A stretch of DNA of 64,000 nucleotides from Brumimicrobium mesophilum (lineage in GTDB: Bacteria; Bacteroidota; Bacteroidia; Flavobacteriales_D; Crocinitomicaceae). Where the stretch lies: assembly GCF_003025005.1 (NCBI RefSeq), contig NZ_PVSS01000002.1:124001-188000 (forward strand). Direction: 5' to 3'. The notes under the pieces are model-generated. The model did no database searches, had not been told where the DNA came from, and saw nothing but the letters and a program-made list of their open reading frames with translations. The position numbers were made by a program, and so were the translations under genes. Of the stretch, positions 7,214 through 15,816 are shown piece after piece (positions within the stretch are counted from its first letter, which is position 1; each line of letters begins with the position of its first letter).

Positions 7214-9205
7214 ATGGAATTTAAACTCGTTTCCCCTTTCGAGCCAATGGGCGATCAACCACAGGCAATCAAAGAATTATCAGCTGGTGTAAAAAGTAAT
7301 ATTGAGCACCAAACCTTACTTGGAGTTACAGGAAGTGGAAAAACATTCACTGTTGCAAACGTAATCCAACAAGTGAATAAACCCACGCTGATCCTTTCCC
7401 ACAACAAAACATTGGCCGCTCAATTATACAACGAGTTTAAACAGTTTTTTCCAGAGAATTCAGTGGAATATTTCGTTTCCTACTACGATTATTATCAACC
7501 GGAAGCATACTTGCCAATTACAGATACATTTATTGAAAAAGATTTAGCCATCAATGATGAGATTGAAAAACTCAGACTATCTGCTACTTCAGCTCTACTT
7601 TCGGGGCGTCGAGATGTAATCGTCGTTTCCTCTGTTTCTTGTATTTATGGTATCGGAAACCCGAATGAATTCGAAAAAAGTATTATTCCTATTTCGGTTG
7701 GTGACACCATTCTACGAAATAAATTCCTTTTTAAACTCGTTGAGAATCTTTATTCCCGCGCTGGAGATGAATTTAAAAGAGGTACTTTTCGAGTAACAGG
7801 TGATACAGTTGATGTGCATTTAGCCTATGCCGATTATGCATTACGAATAGAGTTTTGGGATGATGATATAGAAGGAATTTATACCATCGATCCTGAAAGT
7901 AACGATGTAATTGACACATTAACTTCTATCAATATTTATCCTGCAAATATCTTTGTGAGTTCACCCGAAACCACCAAAGCGGCAATTGAATTCATTCAAG
8001 ACGACATGGTAATTCAAGTAGAGAAATTTAAAGAAGAAGGAAAACATGTTGAAGCAAAAAGATTATTAGAAAGAACAGAATATGACTTAGAAATGATCCG
8101 TGAACTGGGATATTGCCAAGGAATTGAGAACTATTCACGTTATTTCGATAAAAGGCTACCTGGAACAAGACCTTTCTGCTTATTGGACTACTTTCCCGAT
8201 GATTTCTTATTAGTTGTAGATGAAAGCCATGTTACCTTACCCCAAATCAGAGCGATGTATGGCGGCGACAGAGCCAGAAAAATTAACCTAGTTGAATTTG
8301 GATTTAGGCTTCAAGCAGCAATGGATAACCGTCCATTAAAATTTGAAGAATTTCAATCCATTGTGAATCAAATAATATACGTGAGCGCCACTCCAGCAGA
8401 TTTTGAGATTGAAATGTCAGATGGGGTTGTTGTCGAACAAGTTATTAGACCGACAGGATTATTGGATCCAAAAATAGAAGTTCGACCAAGCTTAAACCAA
8501 ATTGATGATTTAATAGAAGAAATTCAAAATCGAATTCTAATAAAAGAAAGAACTTTAGTAACCACTTTGACAAAAAGAATGGCAGAGGAATTACAGAAGT
8601 ACTTGGATAGAATGGGAATTCTTTGTCGCTATATTCACAGTGAAGTGGATACCTTAGAACGTGTTGAAATTTTACAACAATTGAGAGAAGGAGTTTTCGA
8701 CGTACTTATTGGTGTGAATTTACTCCGAGAAGGACTGGATTTACCCGAAGTGAGTTTAGTGGCAATCCTTGATGCTGACAAAGAAGGATTCCTGAGAAAT
8801 GAACGCTCACTGGTTCAAACCGTTGGTCGCGCAGCAAGAAATGTCAACGGAATGGTAATCATGTACGCAGATAAAATAACTAAATCAATGGAACGTACAA
8901 TAGACGAAACCAATAGAAGACGCGCTATTCAAGAAGCTTACAATGAAGCACATGGAATGGTTCCTACAGCATTAAACAAGACCAATCAGAATGCTTTCCA
9001 ATATAGAACTGAAGAAGAAGACAACGGAATGATAGCGGCTGACCCTGTTGAGCAATACATGGATGTAAGGGAGCTAGAAAAAAGCATGAAAAATGCAGAA
9101 CGTCAAATGAAAAAAGCAGCAAAAGATTTAGATTTTATGGAAGCAGCGCGATTACGTGACGAAATGTACCGTTTGCAAAAATTAGTTGACGGTAAAAAAG
9201 ACTAG
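7214..9205 (+). CDS. uvrB: Excinuclease ABC subunit B (UvrB)
   Basis: 663 residues, full length. The start MEFKLVSPFEPMGDQPQAI aligns with the conserved UvrB N terminus, so the ATG at 7214 is secure. Helicase motifs: Walker A GVTGSGKTFT, the beta-hairpin tyrosine stretch YFVSYYDYYQPEAYLP that inserts into damaged DNA, DESH as Walker B, VSATP as motif III, and the C-terminal GVNLLREGLDLPEVSLV and QTVGRAARN motifs. The extreme C terminus (about 620-660, LEKSMKNAERQMKKAAKDLDFMEAARLRDEM) is the UVR domain that contacts UvrC. UvrB verifies lesions in nucleotide excision repair. The gene stands alone here, divergent from satD, and is followed by 390 bp without a clear gene. Confidence 0.98.
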   Translation: MEFKLVSPFEPMGDQPQAIKELSAGVKSNIEHQTLLGVTGSGKTFTVANVIQQVNKPTLILSHNKTLAAQLYNEFKQFFPENSVEYFVSYYDYYQPEAYLPITDTFIEKDLAINDEIEKLRLSATSALLSGRRDVIVVSSVSCIYGIGNPNEFEKSIIPISVGDTILRNKFLFKLVENLYSRAGDEFKRGTFRVTGDTVDVHLAYADYALRIEFWDDDIEGIYTIDPESNDVIDTLTSINIYPANIFVSSPETTKAAIEFIQDDMVIQVEKFKEEGKHVEAKRLLERTEYDLEMIRELGYCQGIENYSRYFDKRLPGTRPFCLLDYFPDDFLLVVDESHVTLPQIRAMYGGDRARKINLVEFGFRLQAAMDNRPLKFEEFQSIVNQIIYVSATPADFEIEMSDGVVVEQVIRPTGLLDPKIEVRPSLNQIDDLIEEIQNRILIKERTLVTTLTKRMAEELQKYLDRMGILCRYIHSEVDTLERVEILQQLREGVFDVLIGVNLLREGLDLPEVSLVAILDADKEGFLRNERSLVQTVGRAARNVNGMVIMYADKITKSMERTIDETNRRRAIQEAYNEAHGMVPTALNKTNQNAFQYRTEEEDNGMIAADPVEQYMDVRELEKSMKNAERQMKKAAKDLDFMEAARLRDEMYRLQKLVDGKKD

Positions 9206-9595
9206 ATTGAACAACTGAAATAAACTAAGGCACTCCGAGTGCCGAAGACAAACGCAGATGTATCTCGAAGAACTGCGAATGCACAGATGACAAATCTTGT
9301 TCTCGTTACAAATCCCTCCATTCTATTTCGAAAATCACTCGAACTGAAGAGAAAACGACACAAGCACTCTACTTCATTTCATAATATTAAGAACTGTAGC
9401 TTCTTATTTAGATAGCTGTAGTAAAACAAAAGTTTAAGGAGAACAAACCTTACTCAATCGCATTATTTCAATCAAAAAAAGCTAATTCCAAAGGAAAACA
9501 ATTAAATTTGTAATAAAAATCGGCAATGATGTCTGCCCAAAACCGTCTTAATTGGACTGATGACTTCTATTTAAACTATAATCAAGGTCATAAAT
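9206..9595. other. Intergenic region uvrB-clc with a possible promoter and short upstream ORF
   Basis: Close after uvrB is a GC-rich hairpin GGCACT-CCG-AGTGCC (about 9230-9244) without a T tract. TAAATTTG at 9503-9510 matches the -7 consensus and could drive the channel gene. From 9526 to 9615 a 29-codon frame (MMSAQNRLNWTDDFYL...) overlaps the channel start by 20 nt in another frame; it could be a leader peptide but has no further support. Nothing else is seen. Confidence 0.4.
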
Positions 9596-10822
9596 ATGAA
9601 GTTGAAACTATTTAAAATCAGCCAATGGATCCTCATTACTCTCTTAATCTCTTTTGCCGCAGGATGTATTTCTGCGTTATTCTTAGGCAGCTTAACTGCC
9701 GTAACTCAAATTAGAACGAGTAACTCTATTTTCATTTACCTTCTCCCAATCGGCGGATTATTGATTGGCTTAATGTATTATTTTGGGGCAAAGGGAGTTG
9801 AAGGCGGAAACAATTATTTAATTCGTGAAATGAATAGTCCCAAAAAACCAATTCACTGGAAAATTATACCCTTGGTTTTTATTGGAACAGTGGCTACTCA
9901 CCTATTTGGTGGATCTGCAGGTCGTGAAGGAACGGCAGTACAAATGGGAGGAGCTGTAGGTGATGCTATTCCGCAATTATTTAGTTGGACAAAAAAATAT
10001 AGAAAACGCTTATTACGAATGGGTGTTGCAGCAGGATTTGCAGGAGTTTTTGGAACTCCTATTGCCGGTGCTATCTTCGCATTTGAATTAGCAAGAGATA
10101 AAAAATTCAAAATAGCTGACACAATTTGGGTAATTATCTCCTCATTTGGTGGGCACTTTTTCTGCATAGTATGGGGAATCCACCATTCTAAATATTCAAT
10201 TGAGGATTTCCCTGCCATTTCATTTTATTCTGTTTTATCGACTTTAGTCGCAGGAATAGCTTTTGGAATAGCGGCCTATTCATTTATAAAATTTAAACAT
10301 TTATTTACCCAACTATTCAGTAAAATCTCAATACCCTACTTGCGACCAATGATTGGTGGGATTACGCTTTTAATTTTATTTCTATGCTTTGAAATTGAAC
10401 CCTATTTAGGATTGGGGATTCCAGAAATACAAAGTGCATTCAATGAGCAAATGAATGAATATGGTTTTTTAATAAAAATCTTACTAACTGCGTTAACTTT
10501 AGGAGCCGGATTTAAGGGTGGAGAAGCAACTCCACTATTTTTCATTGGTGCAATGTTGGGAAACCTCCTTTTCCTGATCATCCCCCTACCAATTGATGTT
10601 CTGGCTGGAATTGGATTTGTAGCAGTATTTGGTGCTGCAACAAACACCCCGATTGCAAGCACTTTAATTGGAGCAGAACTTTTTGGATTTAATGGAATTC
10701 TGTTTTATGGAATAGCAAATGGAATAGCCTATTTAATTAGTGGAAATTCCAGTGTATATAGTGTTCAACAAATATTACTCAAAAAAATTACAATTTTTAA
10801 AAGTGAAAAATCACTCAAATAA
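9596..10822 (+). CDS. ClC-family chloride channel/antiporter
   Basis: 408 residues, about ten to eleven hydrophobic segments, inner-membrane protein. The selectivity-filter helix reads GGSAGREGTAVQMGG, which retains the gating glutamate of the GREGP motif (with Thr in place of Pro); GVFGTPIAGAIFAFELARD and GGEATPLFFIGAMLGN are the other conserved ClC segments. ClC proteins move chloride or fluoride, either as channels or as proton-coupled exchangers; which applies here cannot be decided from sequence. The protein is shorter than Escherichia coli ClcA (about 470 residues) because it lacks part of the termini, as in the Bacteroidota 'voltage-gated chloride channel' subgroup. A strong terminator overlaps the stop codon. 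Confidence 0.9.
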   Translation: MKLKLFKISQWILITLLISFAAGCISALFLGSLTAVTQIRTSNSIFIYLLPIGGLLIGLMYYFGAKGVEGGNNYLIREMNSPKKPIHWKIIPLVFIGTVATHLFGGSAGREGTAVQMGGAVGDAIPQLFSWTKKYRKRLLRMGVAAGFAGVFGTPIAGAIFAFELARDKKFKIADTIWVIISSFGGHFFCIVWGIHHSKYSIEDFPAISFYSVLSTLVAGIAFGIAAYSFIKFKHLFTQLFSKISIPYLRPMIGGITLLILFLCFEIEPYLGLGIPEIQSAFNEQMNEYGFLIKILLTALTLGAGFKGGEATPLFFIGAMLGNLLFLIIPLPIDVLAGIGFVAVFGAATNTPIASTLIGAELFGFNGILFYGIANGIAYLISGNSSVYSVQQILLKKITIFKSEKSLK

Positions 10823-10855
10823 AAACGCCCTATTCAATGAAGAATAGGACGTTTT
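10822..10855. terminator. Bidirectional terminator between the channel gene and the small protein gene
   Basis: AAAACG-C-CCTATTC (10822-10835) pairs with GAATAGG-A-CGTTTT (10842-10855), one C-A mismatch, loop AATGAA. The A and T runs on both sides let it work for both converging genes. Confidence 0.85.
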
Positions 10856-10881
10856 AAGAATTTCGGAATAAGAAATTAATC

Positions 10882-11139
10882 TTATTGCATTTTATTCAAA
10901 CGGTTTGTCCAATCAATTCTTGTTTGTTCAACCTTAGCTTCGATAGCTTTGAAATCTTTTTTACTTTCAGCTCTTTTAATTTCACCCATTATTTCTTCTT
11001 GGAAATCTGCAGCATCATCGATAAAACTATCAGATTCAGCTGTTTTTGCGTCATTAAAAAGTTGAACGCTATAACATTCATCAACAACATCATATATCAT
11101 TCCGTTGATGTTCTTCTTTAAATTTCTAACATTTGCCAT
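10882..11139 (-). CDS. Conserved hypothetical small protein
   Basis: 85 residues from ATG at 11139 (MANVRNLKKNINGMIYDVVDECY). It is helical, charged and soluble, ending in a probable coiled coil (EIKRAESKKDFKAIEAKVEQTR). Small proteins opening with MANVRNLKKDIN are widespread in Bacteroidota and have no known function, so the gene is probably real and core rather than accessory. It stands alone, convergent with the ClC gene and sharing its terminator. A TATCTTTA near-match to the -7 box lies about 45 nt upstream of the start. Confidence 0.75.
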   Translation of the reverse strand: MANVRNLKKNINGMIYDVVDECYSVQLFNDAKTAESDSFIDDAADFQEEIMGEIKRAESKKDFKAIEAKVEQTRIDWTNRLNKMQ

Positions 11140-11392
11140 TATTCACATTTTTTAAAGTGCAGAAGCACCATTATTAAATCGAAGTAAAGATAAACCTAAT
11201 GTTTTAGTATTCAACATATTTTCTTAAAATGAATTAAATCATTTCGCAACAAGCAATACAATAGACTAAAAAACAGCGCATTACAATAAATACAACAACA
11301 ATAGAATTATTCGCAGATAAAATGGATTTAATATCATGATATAGACTGCAAAAAATAAGTTGAATGGAAATTCAAAATTCTCCAATATTTAA

Positions 11393-11423
11393 TTGGAGAC
11401 TATAGTAAATGGTATTATTTTTG
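11393..11423 (+). promoter_or_regulatory. Promoter of the DinB-NlpC/P60 operon
   Basis: TTG at 11393-11395 and TATTTTTG at 11416-11423 with a 20-nt spacer form a good Bacteroidota promoter. The expected transcription start is near 11430, 14 nt before the ATG at 11444. This shows that the TTG at 11393, which opens a longer reading frame, is the -33 element and not a start codon. Confidence 0.8.
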
Positions 11424-11443
11424 GAACGATTAAGAGAAAAATT

Positions 11444-12034
11444 ATGAAAGGATTTTTATCAGATGATTTGTTATTAAATTTAAAGAATATTACTGAATCG
11501 AATATTTCATTAATATCGAAGAAATGTACTCATCTGGGTGAAAATCAAATGAATTGGAAGCCTTCAAAAGACAGTTGGAATATTCAAGAAGTGCTATCTC
11601 ATCTCAATAGTTACTCCTCTTATTATCATCAAATTTTTGTTGACAAAATCCAAAACTCAAAGTTCTTGAACGTAAAAGAAAACTTCGTGCCGTCTCCACT
11701 CGGTAGAAGTGCCTGGAAATCAATGAAACTTGGCCGATTAAACAATATCAAAAGAAAGTTTCGCGCTCCTAAGAACATGAATCCGTCAATTAATCCAGAA
11801 CTATTGGACCATGACCCAACAAACAATTTTATAAAGTATCAAACTCAACTTATAGACATATTAAAAGATGCTGAAAAAGTGAATTTGAAAAAAGTTAAAA
11901 TTCCTATTTCAATTAGTAAGATTGTAAGACTTAGATTAGGAGATGCGTTGATGTTTGTCATTTATCACAATGAAAGACATATTCAACAAGTAAAAAACAT
12001 ATTGGCTCATCCAAATTTCCCTAAAAAACAATGA
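11444..12034 (+). CDS. DinB-superfamily protein
   Basis: 196 residues from ATG at 11444 (MKGFLSDDLLLNLKN). The sequence has the four-helix DinB/YfiT layout: NWKPSKDSWNIQEVLSHLNSYSSYYHQIF contains the first conserved His, and MFVIYHNERHIQQVKNIL supplies the HxxxH pair near the C terminus; these three histidines normally bind a divalent metal. DinB-family proteins are often thiol-dependent transferases; the substrate here is unknown. It overlaps the NlpC/P60 gene by 4 bp (ATGA), so the two are translationally coupled. The start was chosen because the promoter places the transcription start downstream of the alternative TTG. Confidence 0.85.
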   Translation: MKGFLSDDLLLNLKNITESNISLISKKCTHLGENQMNWKPSKDSWNIQEVLSHLNSYSSYYHQIFVDKIQNSKFLNVKENFVPSPLGRSAWKSMKLGRLNNIKRKFRAPKNMNPSINPELLDHDPTNNFIKYQTQLIDILKDAEKVNLKKVKIPISISKIVRLRLGDALMFVIYHNERHIQQVKNILAHPNFPKKQ

Positions 12035-12798
12035 ATATTGGATTAAATGCAATTTGCTGTCTAACCGTAATTCCCGTAAGAGATCAACATGATGATACTT
12101 CTGAAATAGTCACTCAATTACTCTTTGGAGAACTCGTATCAATAGTAGACATTCACAATCAATGGGTGAAAATTAAAATTTACCACGATAATTATGAAGG
12201 TTGGGTTGACAATAAACAATTATTGAAAATTACGGACCACGAATTGCACCTATTTCAAGATAAAAATAGACATCAACAAGAAGCTCTATTGGAGTTAAAT
12301 ACACCATGGGGAATACAAAACATTTTACAAGGGTCTCCAATTTTAACAAATGAAGTGAGTTTTACAGTTAATAATTTAGAGTTTTCATGGAAGGATAATC
12401 TACCCATGAAATCTAACCAAACTGTTTCTGAATTGGCGCTAAGCTATCTTAATGCTCCATATTTATGGGGAGGAAGAACTCATTTTGGAATAGATTGCTC
12501 TGGATTTACTCAATCAGTTTTTCATCAATTGGGCCATTATTTGCCAAGAGATGCTTCGCAACAATACCTTGAGGGAATAGAAGTTGGATTTGAACAACAA
12601 AAAGTTGGAGATTTAGCCTTTTTTAAATCTAAAAGAACAGGAAACATTCATCATGTTGGAATTATTTTACCTAATCAGCAAATAATTCATGCCCACGGAA
12701 GAGTCAGAATAGACACATTGACAAATGAGGGTATTTATAATGAAGATGAAAAATATTACTCACATCAACTTGACAGAATAAATAGCTTTGCTGATTAA
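12031..12798 (+). CDS. NlpC/P60 (C40) cysteine peptidase with SH3 domains
   Basis: 255 residues. An N-terminal bacterial SH3 domain (about 1-70, with WVKIKIYHDNYEGWVDNKQL) and a second degenerate SH3-like segment precede the NlpC/P60 catalytic domain (about 130-255). Catalytic Cys lies in GIDCSGFTQSVF, the His in IHHVGIIL and the third polar residue in IIHAHGRVRID. The architecture matches YkfC-type dipeptidyl peptidases that cut gamma-D-Glu-diaminopimelate bonds in peptidoglycan peptides. No signal peptide is seen, which fits a cytosolic role in recycling cell-wall peptides. Coupled to the DinB gene by a 4-bp overlap. Confidence 0.9.
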   Translation: MNIGLNAICCLTVIPVRDQHDDTSEIVTQLLFGELVSIVDIHNQWVKIKIYHDNYEGWVDNKQLLKITDHELHLFQDKNRHQQEALLELNTPWGIQNILQGSPILTNEVSFTVNNLEFSWKDNLPMKSNQTVSELALSYLNAPYLWGGRTHFGIDCSGFTQSVFHQLGHYLPRDASQQYLEGIEVGFEQQKVGDLAFFKSKRTGNIHHVGIILPNQQIIHAHGRVRIDTLTNEGIYNEDEKYYSHQLDRINSFAD

Positions 12799-13012
12799 TT
12801 CAAATTACCATCACACTATTTTTTGAAAGTTCAAAATAAGAACAACTCTAGTTTGAATGTAAATAGATAAAGAAATAGCTGCTATTTCAATATCTGACTT
12901 AAAATTTGATTATATTGACCCTCCAAAAAGAATTACACTAAATGGAGTAATTGTAAACTCCATATGTATAGATAATTAAGTACTATTTATAATTTGAATA
13001 AAAAAAATAAGA

Positions 13013-14287
13013 ATGAAAAGAGATAAGGAGATCTTTAATCTAATTGGGCTTGAGAAAGAACGTCAAATCAATGGAATTGAATTAATTGCCTCAGAGAATT
13101 TTGTGAGTGACGAAGTAATGGAAGCGATGGGTTCTGTGTTAACAAACAAATATGCTGAAGGTCTTCCCGGTAAAAGATATTACGGAGGTTGTGAAGTTGT
13201 TGATCAAGTTGAGCAACTGGCGATCGACAGAATATGCAAACTCTTTGGTGCCGAATGGGCAAATGTCCAGCCACATTCAGGTTCTCAAGCTAATGCTGCT
13301 GTAATGTTGGCGTGTTTAAAACCAGGTGATAATATTCTTGGTTTTGACTTATCTCATGGTGGTCATTTAACTCATGGTTCATCCGTAAATTTTTCAGGTA
13401 AACTATATAATCCGCATTTCTATGGTGTTGACAAAGAAACCGGTCGTATTGATTATGATGCTTTAGAGAAAAAAGCAGAAGAAGTAAAACCTAAAATGAT
13501 TATTGTTGGCGCTTCTGCCTACAGTAGAGATTGGGATTATGCAAGAATTCGTAAAGTAGCAGATAAAATTGGTGCATTAATTTTAGCTGATATCTCCCAC
13601 CCTGCTGGATTAATTGCGACTAACCAATTGGCTAATCCAATGGAGCATTGCCACATTATTACTTCAACTACTCATAAAACACTGCGCGGTCCTCGTGGAG
13701 GAATTATTATGTTAGGAAAGAATTTTGACAATCCTTTTGGTATCCGTTGGAACAATGGTAACTTAAGATCAATGGCATCCTTGTTAGACGCTGCAGTTTT
13801 CCCAGGAACACAAGGTGGACCACTAGAACATGTAATTGCTGCTAAAGCAGTTGCATTTGGTGAAGCTTTGGACCCAAAATTCACTGATTACCAAAAACAA
13901 GTAGCGAAAAACGCTAAAGTAATGGCTTCAGAATTTGTAAAATTAGGATATAAGATTATCTCAGAAGGAACAGACAATCATAGCATGTTGATTGATTTGC
14001 GTTCAAAAGGCATCACAGGAAAAGATGCTGAAATCGCCTTGAATGATGCTCATATCACAGTAAATAAAAACATGGTTCCTTTTGATACAGAATCACCGTT
14101 TGTGACCTCTGGAATTCGTATTGGAACACCTGCTATCACAACAAGAGGTCTAAAAGAAAATGATATTCCTAAAATTGTAGAATTAATGGATAAGGTTATG
14201 ACAAACATGAATAACGAATCAGTTACCAAAGAAGTAATTGCAGAAGTTAAACAAATCATGTCAGGTTATCCGCTATTTAAATATTAG
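13013..14287 (+). CDS. glyA: Serine hydroxymethyltransferase
   Basis: 424 residues, normal length. The pyridoxal-phosphate lysine sits in [14 protein letters not shown]; other family signatures are [51 protein letters not shown] and [16 protein letters not shown]. It converts serine and tetrahydrofolate to glycine and 5,10-methylene-tetrahydrofolate. It is a single gene; a short inverted repeat (ATGGAGT/ACTCCAT, 12942-12963) lies in its leader but I see no known riboswitch. A good terminator follows at 14308. Confidence 0.98.
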   Translation: MKRDKEIFNLIGLEKERQINGIELIASENFVSDEVMEAMGSVLTNKYAEGLPGKRYYGGCEVVDQVEQLAIDRICKLFGAEWANVQPHSGSQANAAVMLACLKPGDNILGFDLSHGGHLTHGSSVNFSGKLYNPHFYGVDKETGRIDYDALEKKAEEVKPKMIIVGASAYSRDWDYARIRKVADKIGALILADISHPAGLIATNQLANPMEHCHIITSTTHKTLRGPRGGIIMLGKNFDNPFGIRWNNGNLRSMASLLDAAVFPGTQGGPLEHVIAAKAVAFGEALDPKFTDYQKQVAKNAKVMASEFVKLGYKIISEGTDNHSMLIDLRSKGITGKDAEIALNDAHITVNKNMVPFDTESPFVTSGIRIGTPAITTRGLKENDIPKIVELMDKVMTNMNNESVTKEVIAEVKQIMSGYPLFKY

Positions 14288-14307
14288 AGTTTATTAAAAC
14301 TATTGAA

Positions 14308-14342
14308 AAGAGTAATTGAGCAATCGGTTACTCTTTTTTTTT
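14308..14342 (+). terminator. Rho-independent terminator of glyA
   Basis: AAGAGTAA (14308-14315) pairs with TTACTCTT (14328-14335) across a 12-nt loop and runs into a T tract. Confidence 0.88.
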
Positions 14343-14466
14343 CATGTTTTCACGTTTTAGATTCGAATATCCTTGCTAAGAATTCAGCACTATACAATTT
14401 AAATCAACTTATTTTCTCTTAATTCAAATTAACTTCCTATTCCGCTCAAAACACTTCCGTCTCTGC

Positions 14467-14497
14467 TTTGATGAGTCAAAAGACTTTAGTATTTTTG
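14467..14497 (+). promoter_or_regulatory. Promoter of the fumarylacetoacetase-relA operon
   Basis: TTTG at 14467-14470, a 19-nt spacer and TATTTTTG at 14490-14497 match both consensus elements exactly. The start codon follows 29 nt after the -7 box. Confidence 0.85.
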
Positions 14498-14526
14498 CTT
14501 GAAACAATATCAAAGCAAAATATAAA

Positions 14527-15798
14527 ATGATTAAAGCAAACGACCCGTCATTAAAATCGTGGATTGAAGTAGATAAAAATTCAGATTTCCCAATTCAAAA
14601 CTTGCCTTTTGGAATATTCAAAACAGAAAATAATAAACCTTCTGTTGGAAGTAGAATTGGTGACAAAGTAATTGACCTTTCTGCACTATATGTCTTAGGT
14701 TACTTTAAGAATTTACCTTTCGAACAATCTGATTTTAAATCTGATGCGCTTAACACAATAATGAAAAAAGGTAAAGAAGCTACCACAGACTTAAGAAATC
14801 GTTTGTCAAAGTTATTCAATATAGAGAACAAAGATTTATCAAACAACAATCATCATGTAGAGCAAGTTTTAATTGATGTTGAACAAGTGGAAATGTTAAT
14901 GCCTGTTCAAGTTGGAGACTATACAGATTTTTATTCTTCTAGAGGACATGCTACAAATGTTGGAACTTTATTTAGAGATCCAGCAAATGCACTTTTACCT
15001 AACTGGTTATGGATTCCAGTAGGATACCACGGTAGAGCAAGTTCAATTATTCCAAGTGATCAAATGATTAAGCGTCCAAAAGGTCAAACAAGACCAAACG
15101 ATGATCAAGACCCAATTTTTGGACCTTCGAAACTATTGGATTTTGAATTAGAGATGGCATTTGTAACATTTGATGGAAAACCATTAGGTGAAAATATTAC
15201 AACTGAAGAAGCAAACGATTATATTTTCGGTATGTGTATCATGAATGATTGGTCAGCTCGTGATATCCAAAAATGGGAATATATTCCATTAGGACCTTTC
15301 CTAGCGAAAAATTTTGCATCTTCAATCTCTCCTTGGATAGTAACAATGGATGCTTTGGAGCCATTTAAAACAAAAGGTCCGGTTCAAGATCCAAAAGTAC
15401 TTTCCTATTTAGAGTACAAAGGAGATTTCCATTATGATATTGATTTAGAGGTTGGAATTATACCTGAAAACAGCGAAGAAACTGTAGTTTCTAAATCAAA
15501 CTACAAATACATGTATTGGAATATGGCGCAGCAATTGGCACATCATACTGTAAACGGATGTAACATTCGATGTGGTGATATGATGGCTTCTGGAACAATT
15601 TCAGGAGATGAACCAAGTTCTTTTGGTTCGATGCTAGAACTATCATGGAGAGGTACAAAGCCAATCAAAATGAAGGATGGATCAGAAAGAAAGTTTATCA
15701 ATGACAATGACACTGTAGTAATGCGTGGTCATTGTAATGCCAATGGGGTAAGAATAGGTTTTGGAGAAGTTTCTACAAAAGTATTACCAGCAGAATAA
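14527..15798 (+). CDS. fahA: Fumarylacetoacetase
   Basis: 423 residues, matching eukaryotic-type fumarylacetoacetate hydrolase. Signatures are DYTDFYSSRGHATNVGTLFR (N-terminal SH3-like/active-site part with metal-binding Asp), PVGYHGRASSIIPS, GPSKLLDFELEMAF (metal ligands Glu), and NDWSARDIQKWEYIPLGPFLAKNFASS, then SGTISGDEPSSFGSMLELSW. The enzyme cleaves fumarylacetoacetate to fumarate and acetoacetate, the last step of tyrosine and homogentisate breakdown. No other tyrosine-degradation gene is in the window. The next gene, a RelA/SpoT homologue, starts only 18 nt downstream and is probably in the same transcript. Confidence 0.97.
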   Translation: MIKANDPSLKSWIEVDKNSDFPIQNLPFGIFKTENNKPSVGSRIGDKVIDLSALYVLGYFKNLPFEQSDFKSDALNTIMKKGKEATTDLRNRLSKLFNIENKDLSNNNHHVEQVLIDVEQVEMLMPVQVGDYTDFYSSRGHATNVGTLFRDPANALLPNWLWIPVGYHGRASSIIPSDQMIKRPKGQTRPNDDQDPIFGPSKLLDFELEMAFVTFDGKPLGENITTEEANDYIFGMCIMNDWSARDIQKWEYIPLGPFLAKNFASSISPWIVTMDALEPFKTKGPVQDPKVLSYLEYKGDFHYDIDLEVGIIPENSEETVVSKSNYKYMYWNMAQQLAHHTVNGCNIRCGDMMASGTISGDEPSSFGSMLELSWRGTKPIKMKDGSERKFINDNDTVVMRGHCNANGVRIGFGEVSTKVLPAE

Positions 15799-15816
15799 TT
15801 ATTATACAGGAATTGA

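Noticed and set aside
12942-12963. Riboswitch before glyA
   Set aside because: Only a simple ATGGAGT/ACTCCAT inverted repeat is present; no glycine, folate or SAM aptamer features recognised.
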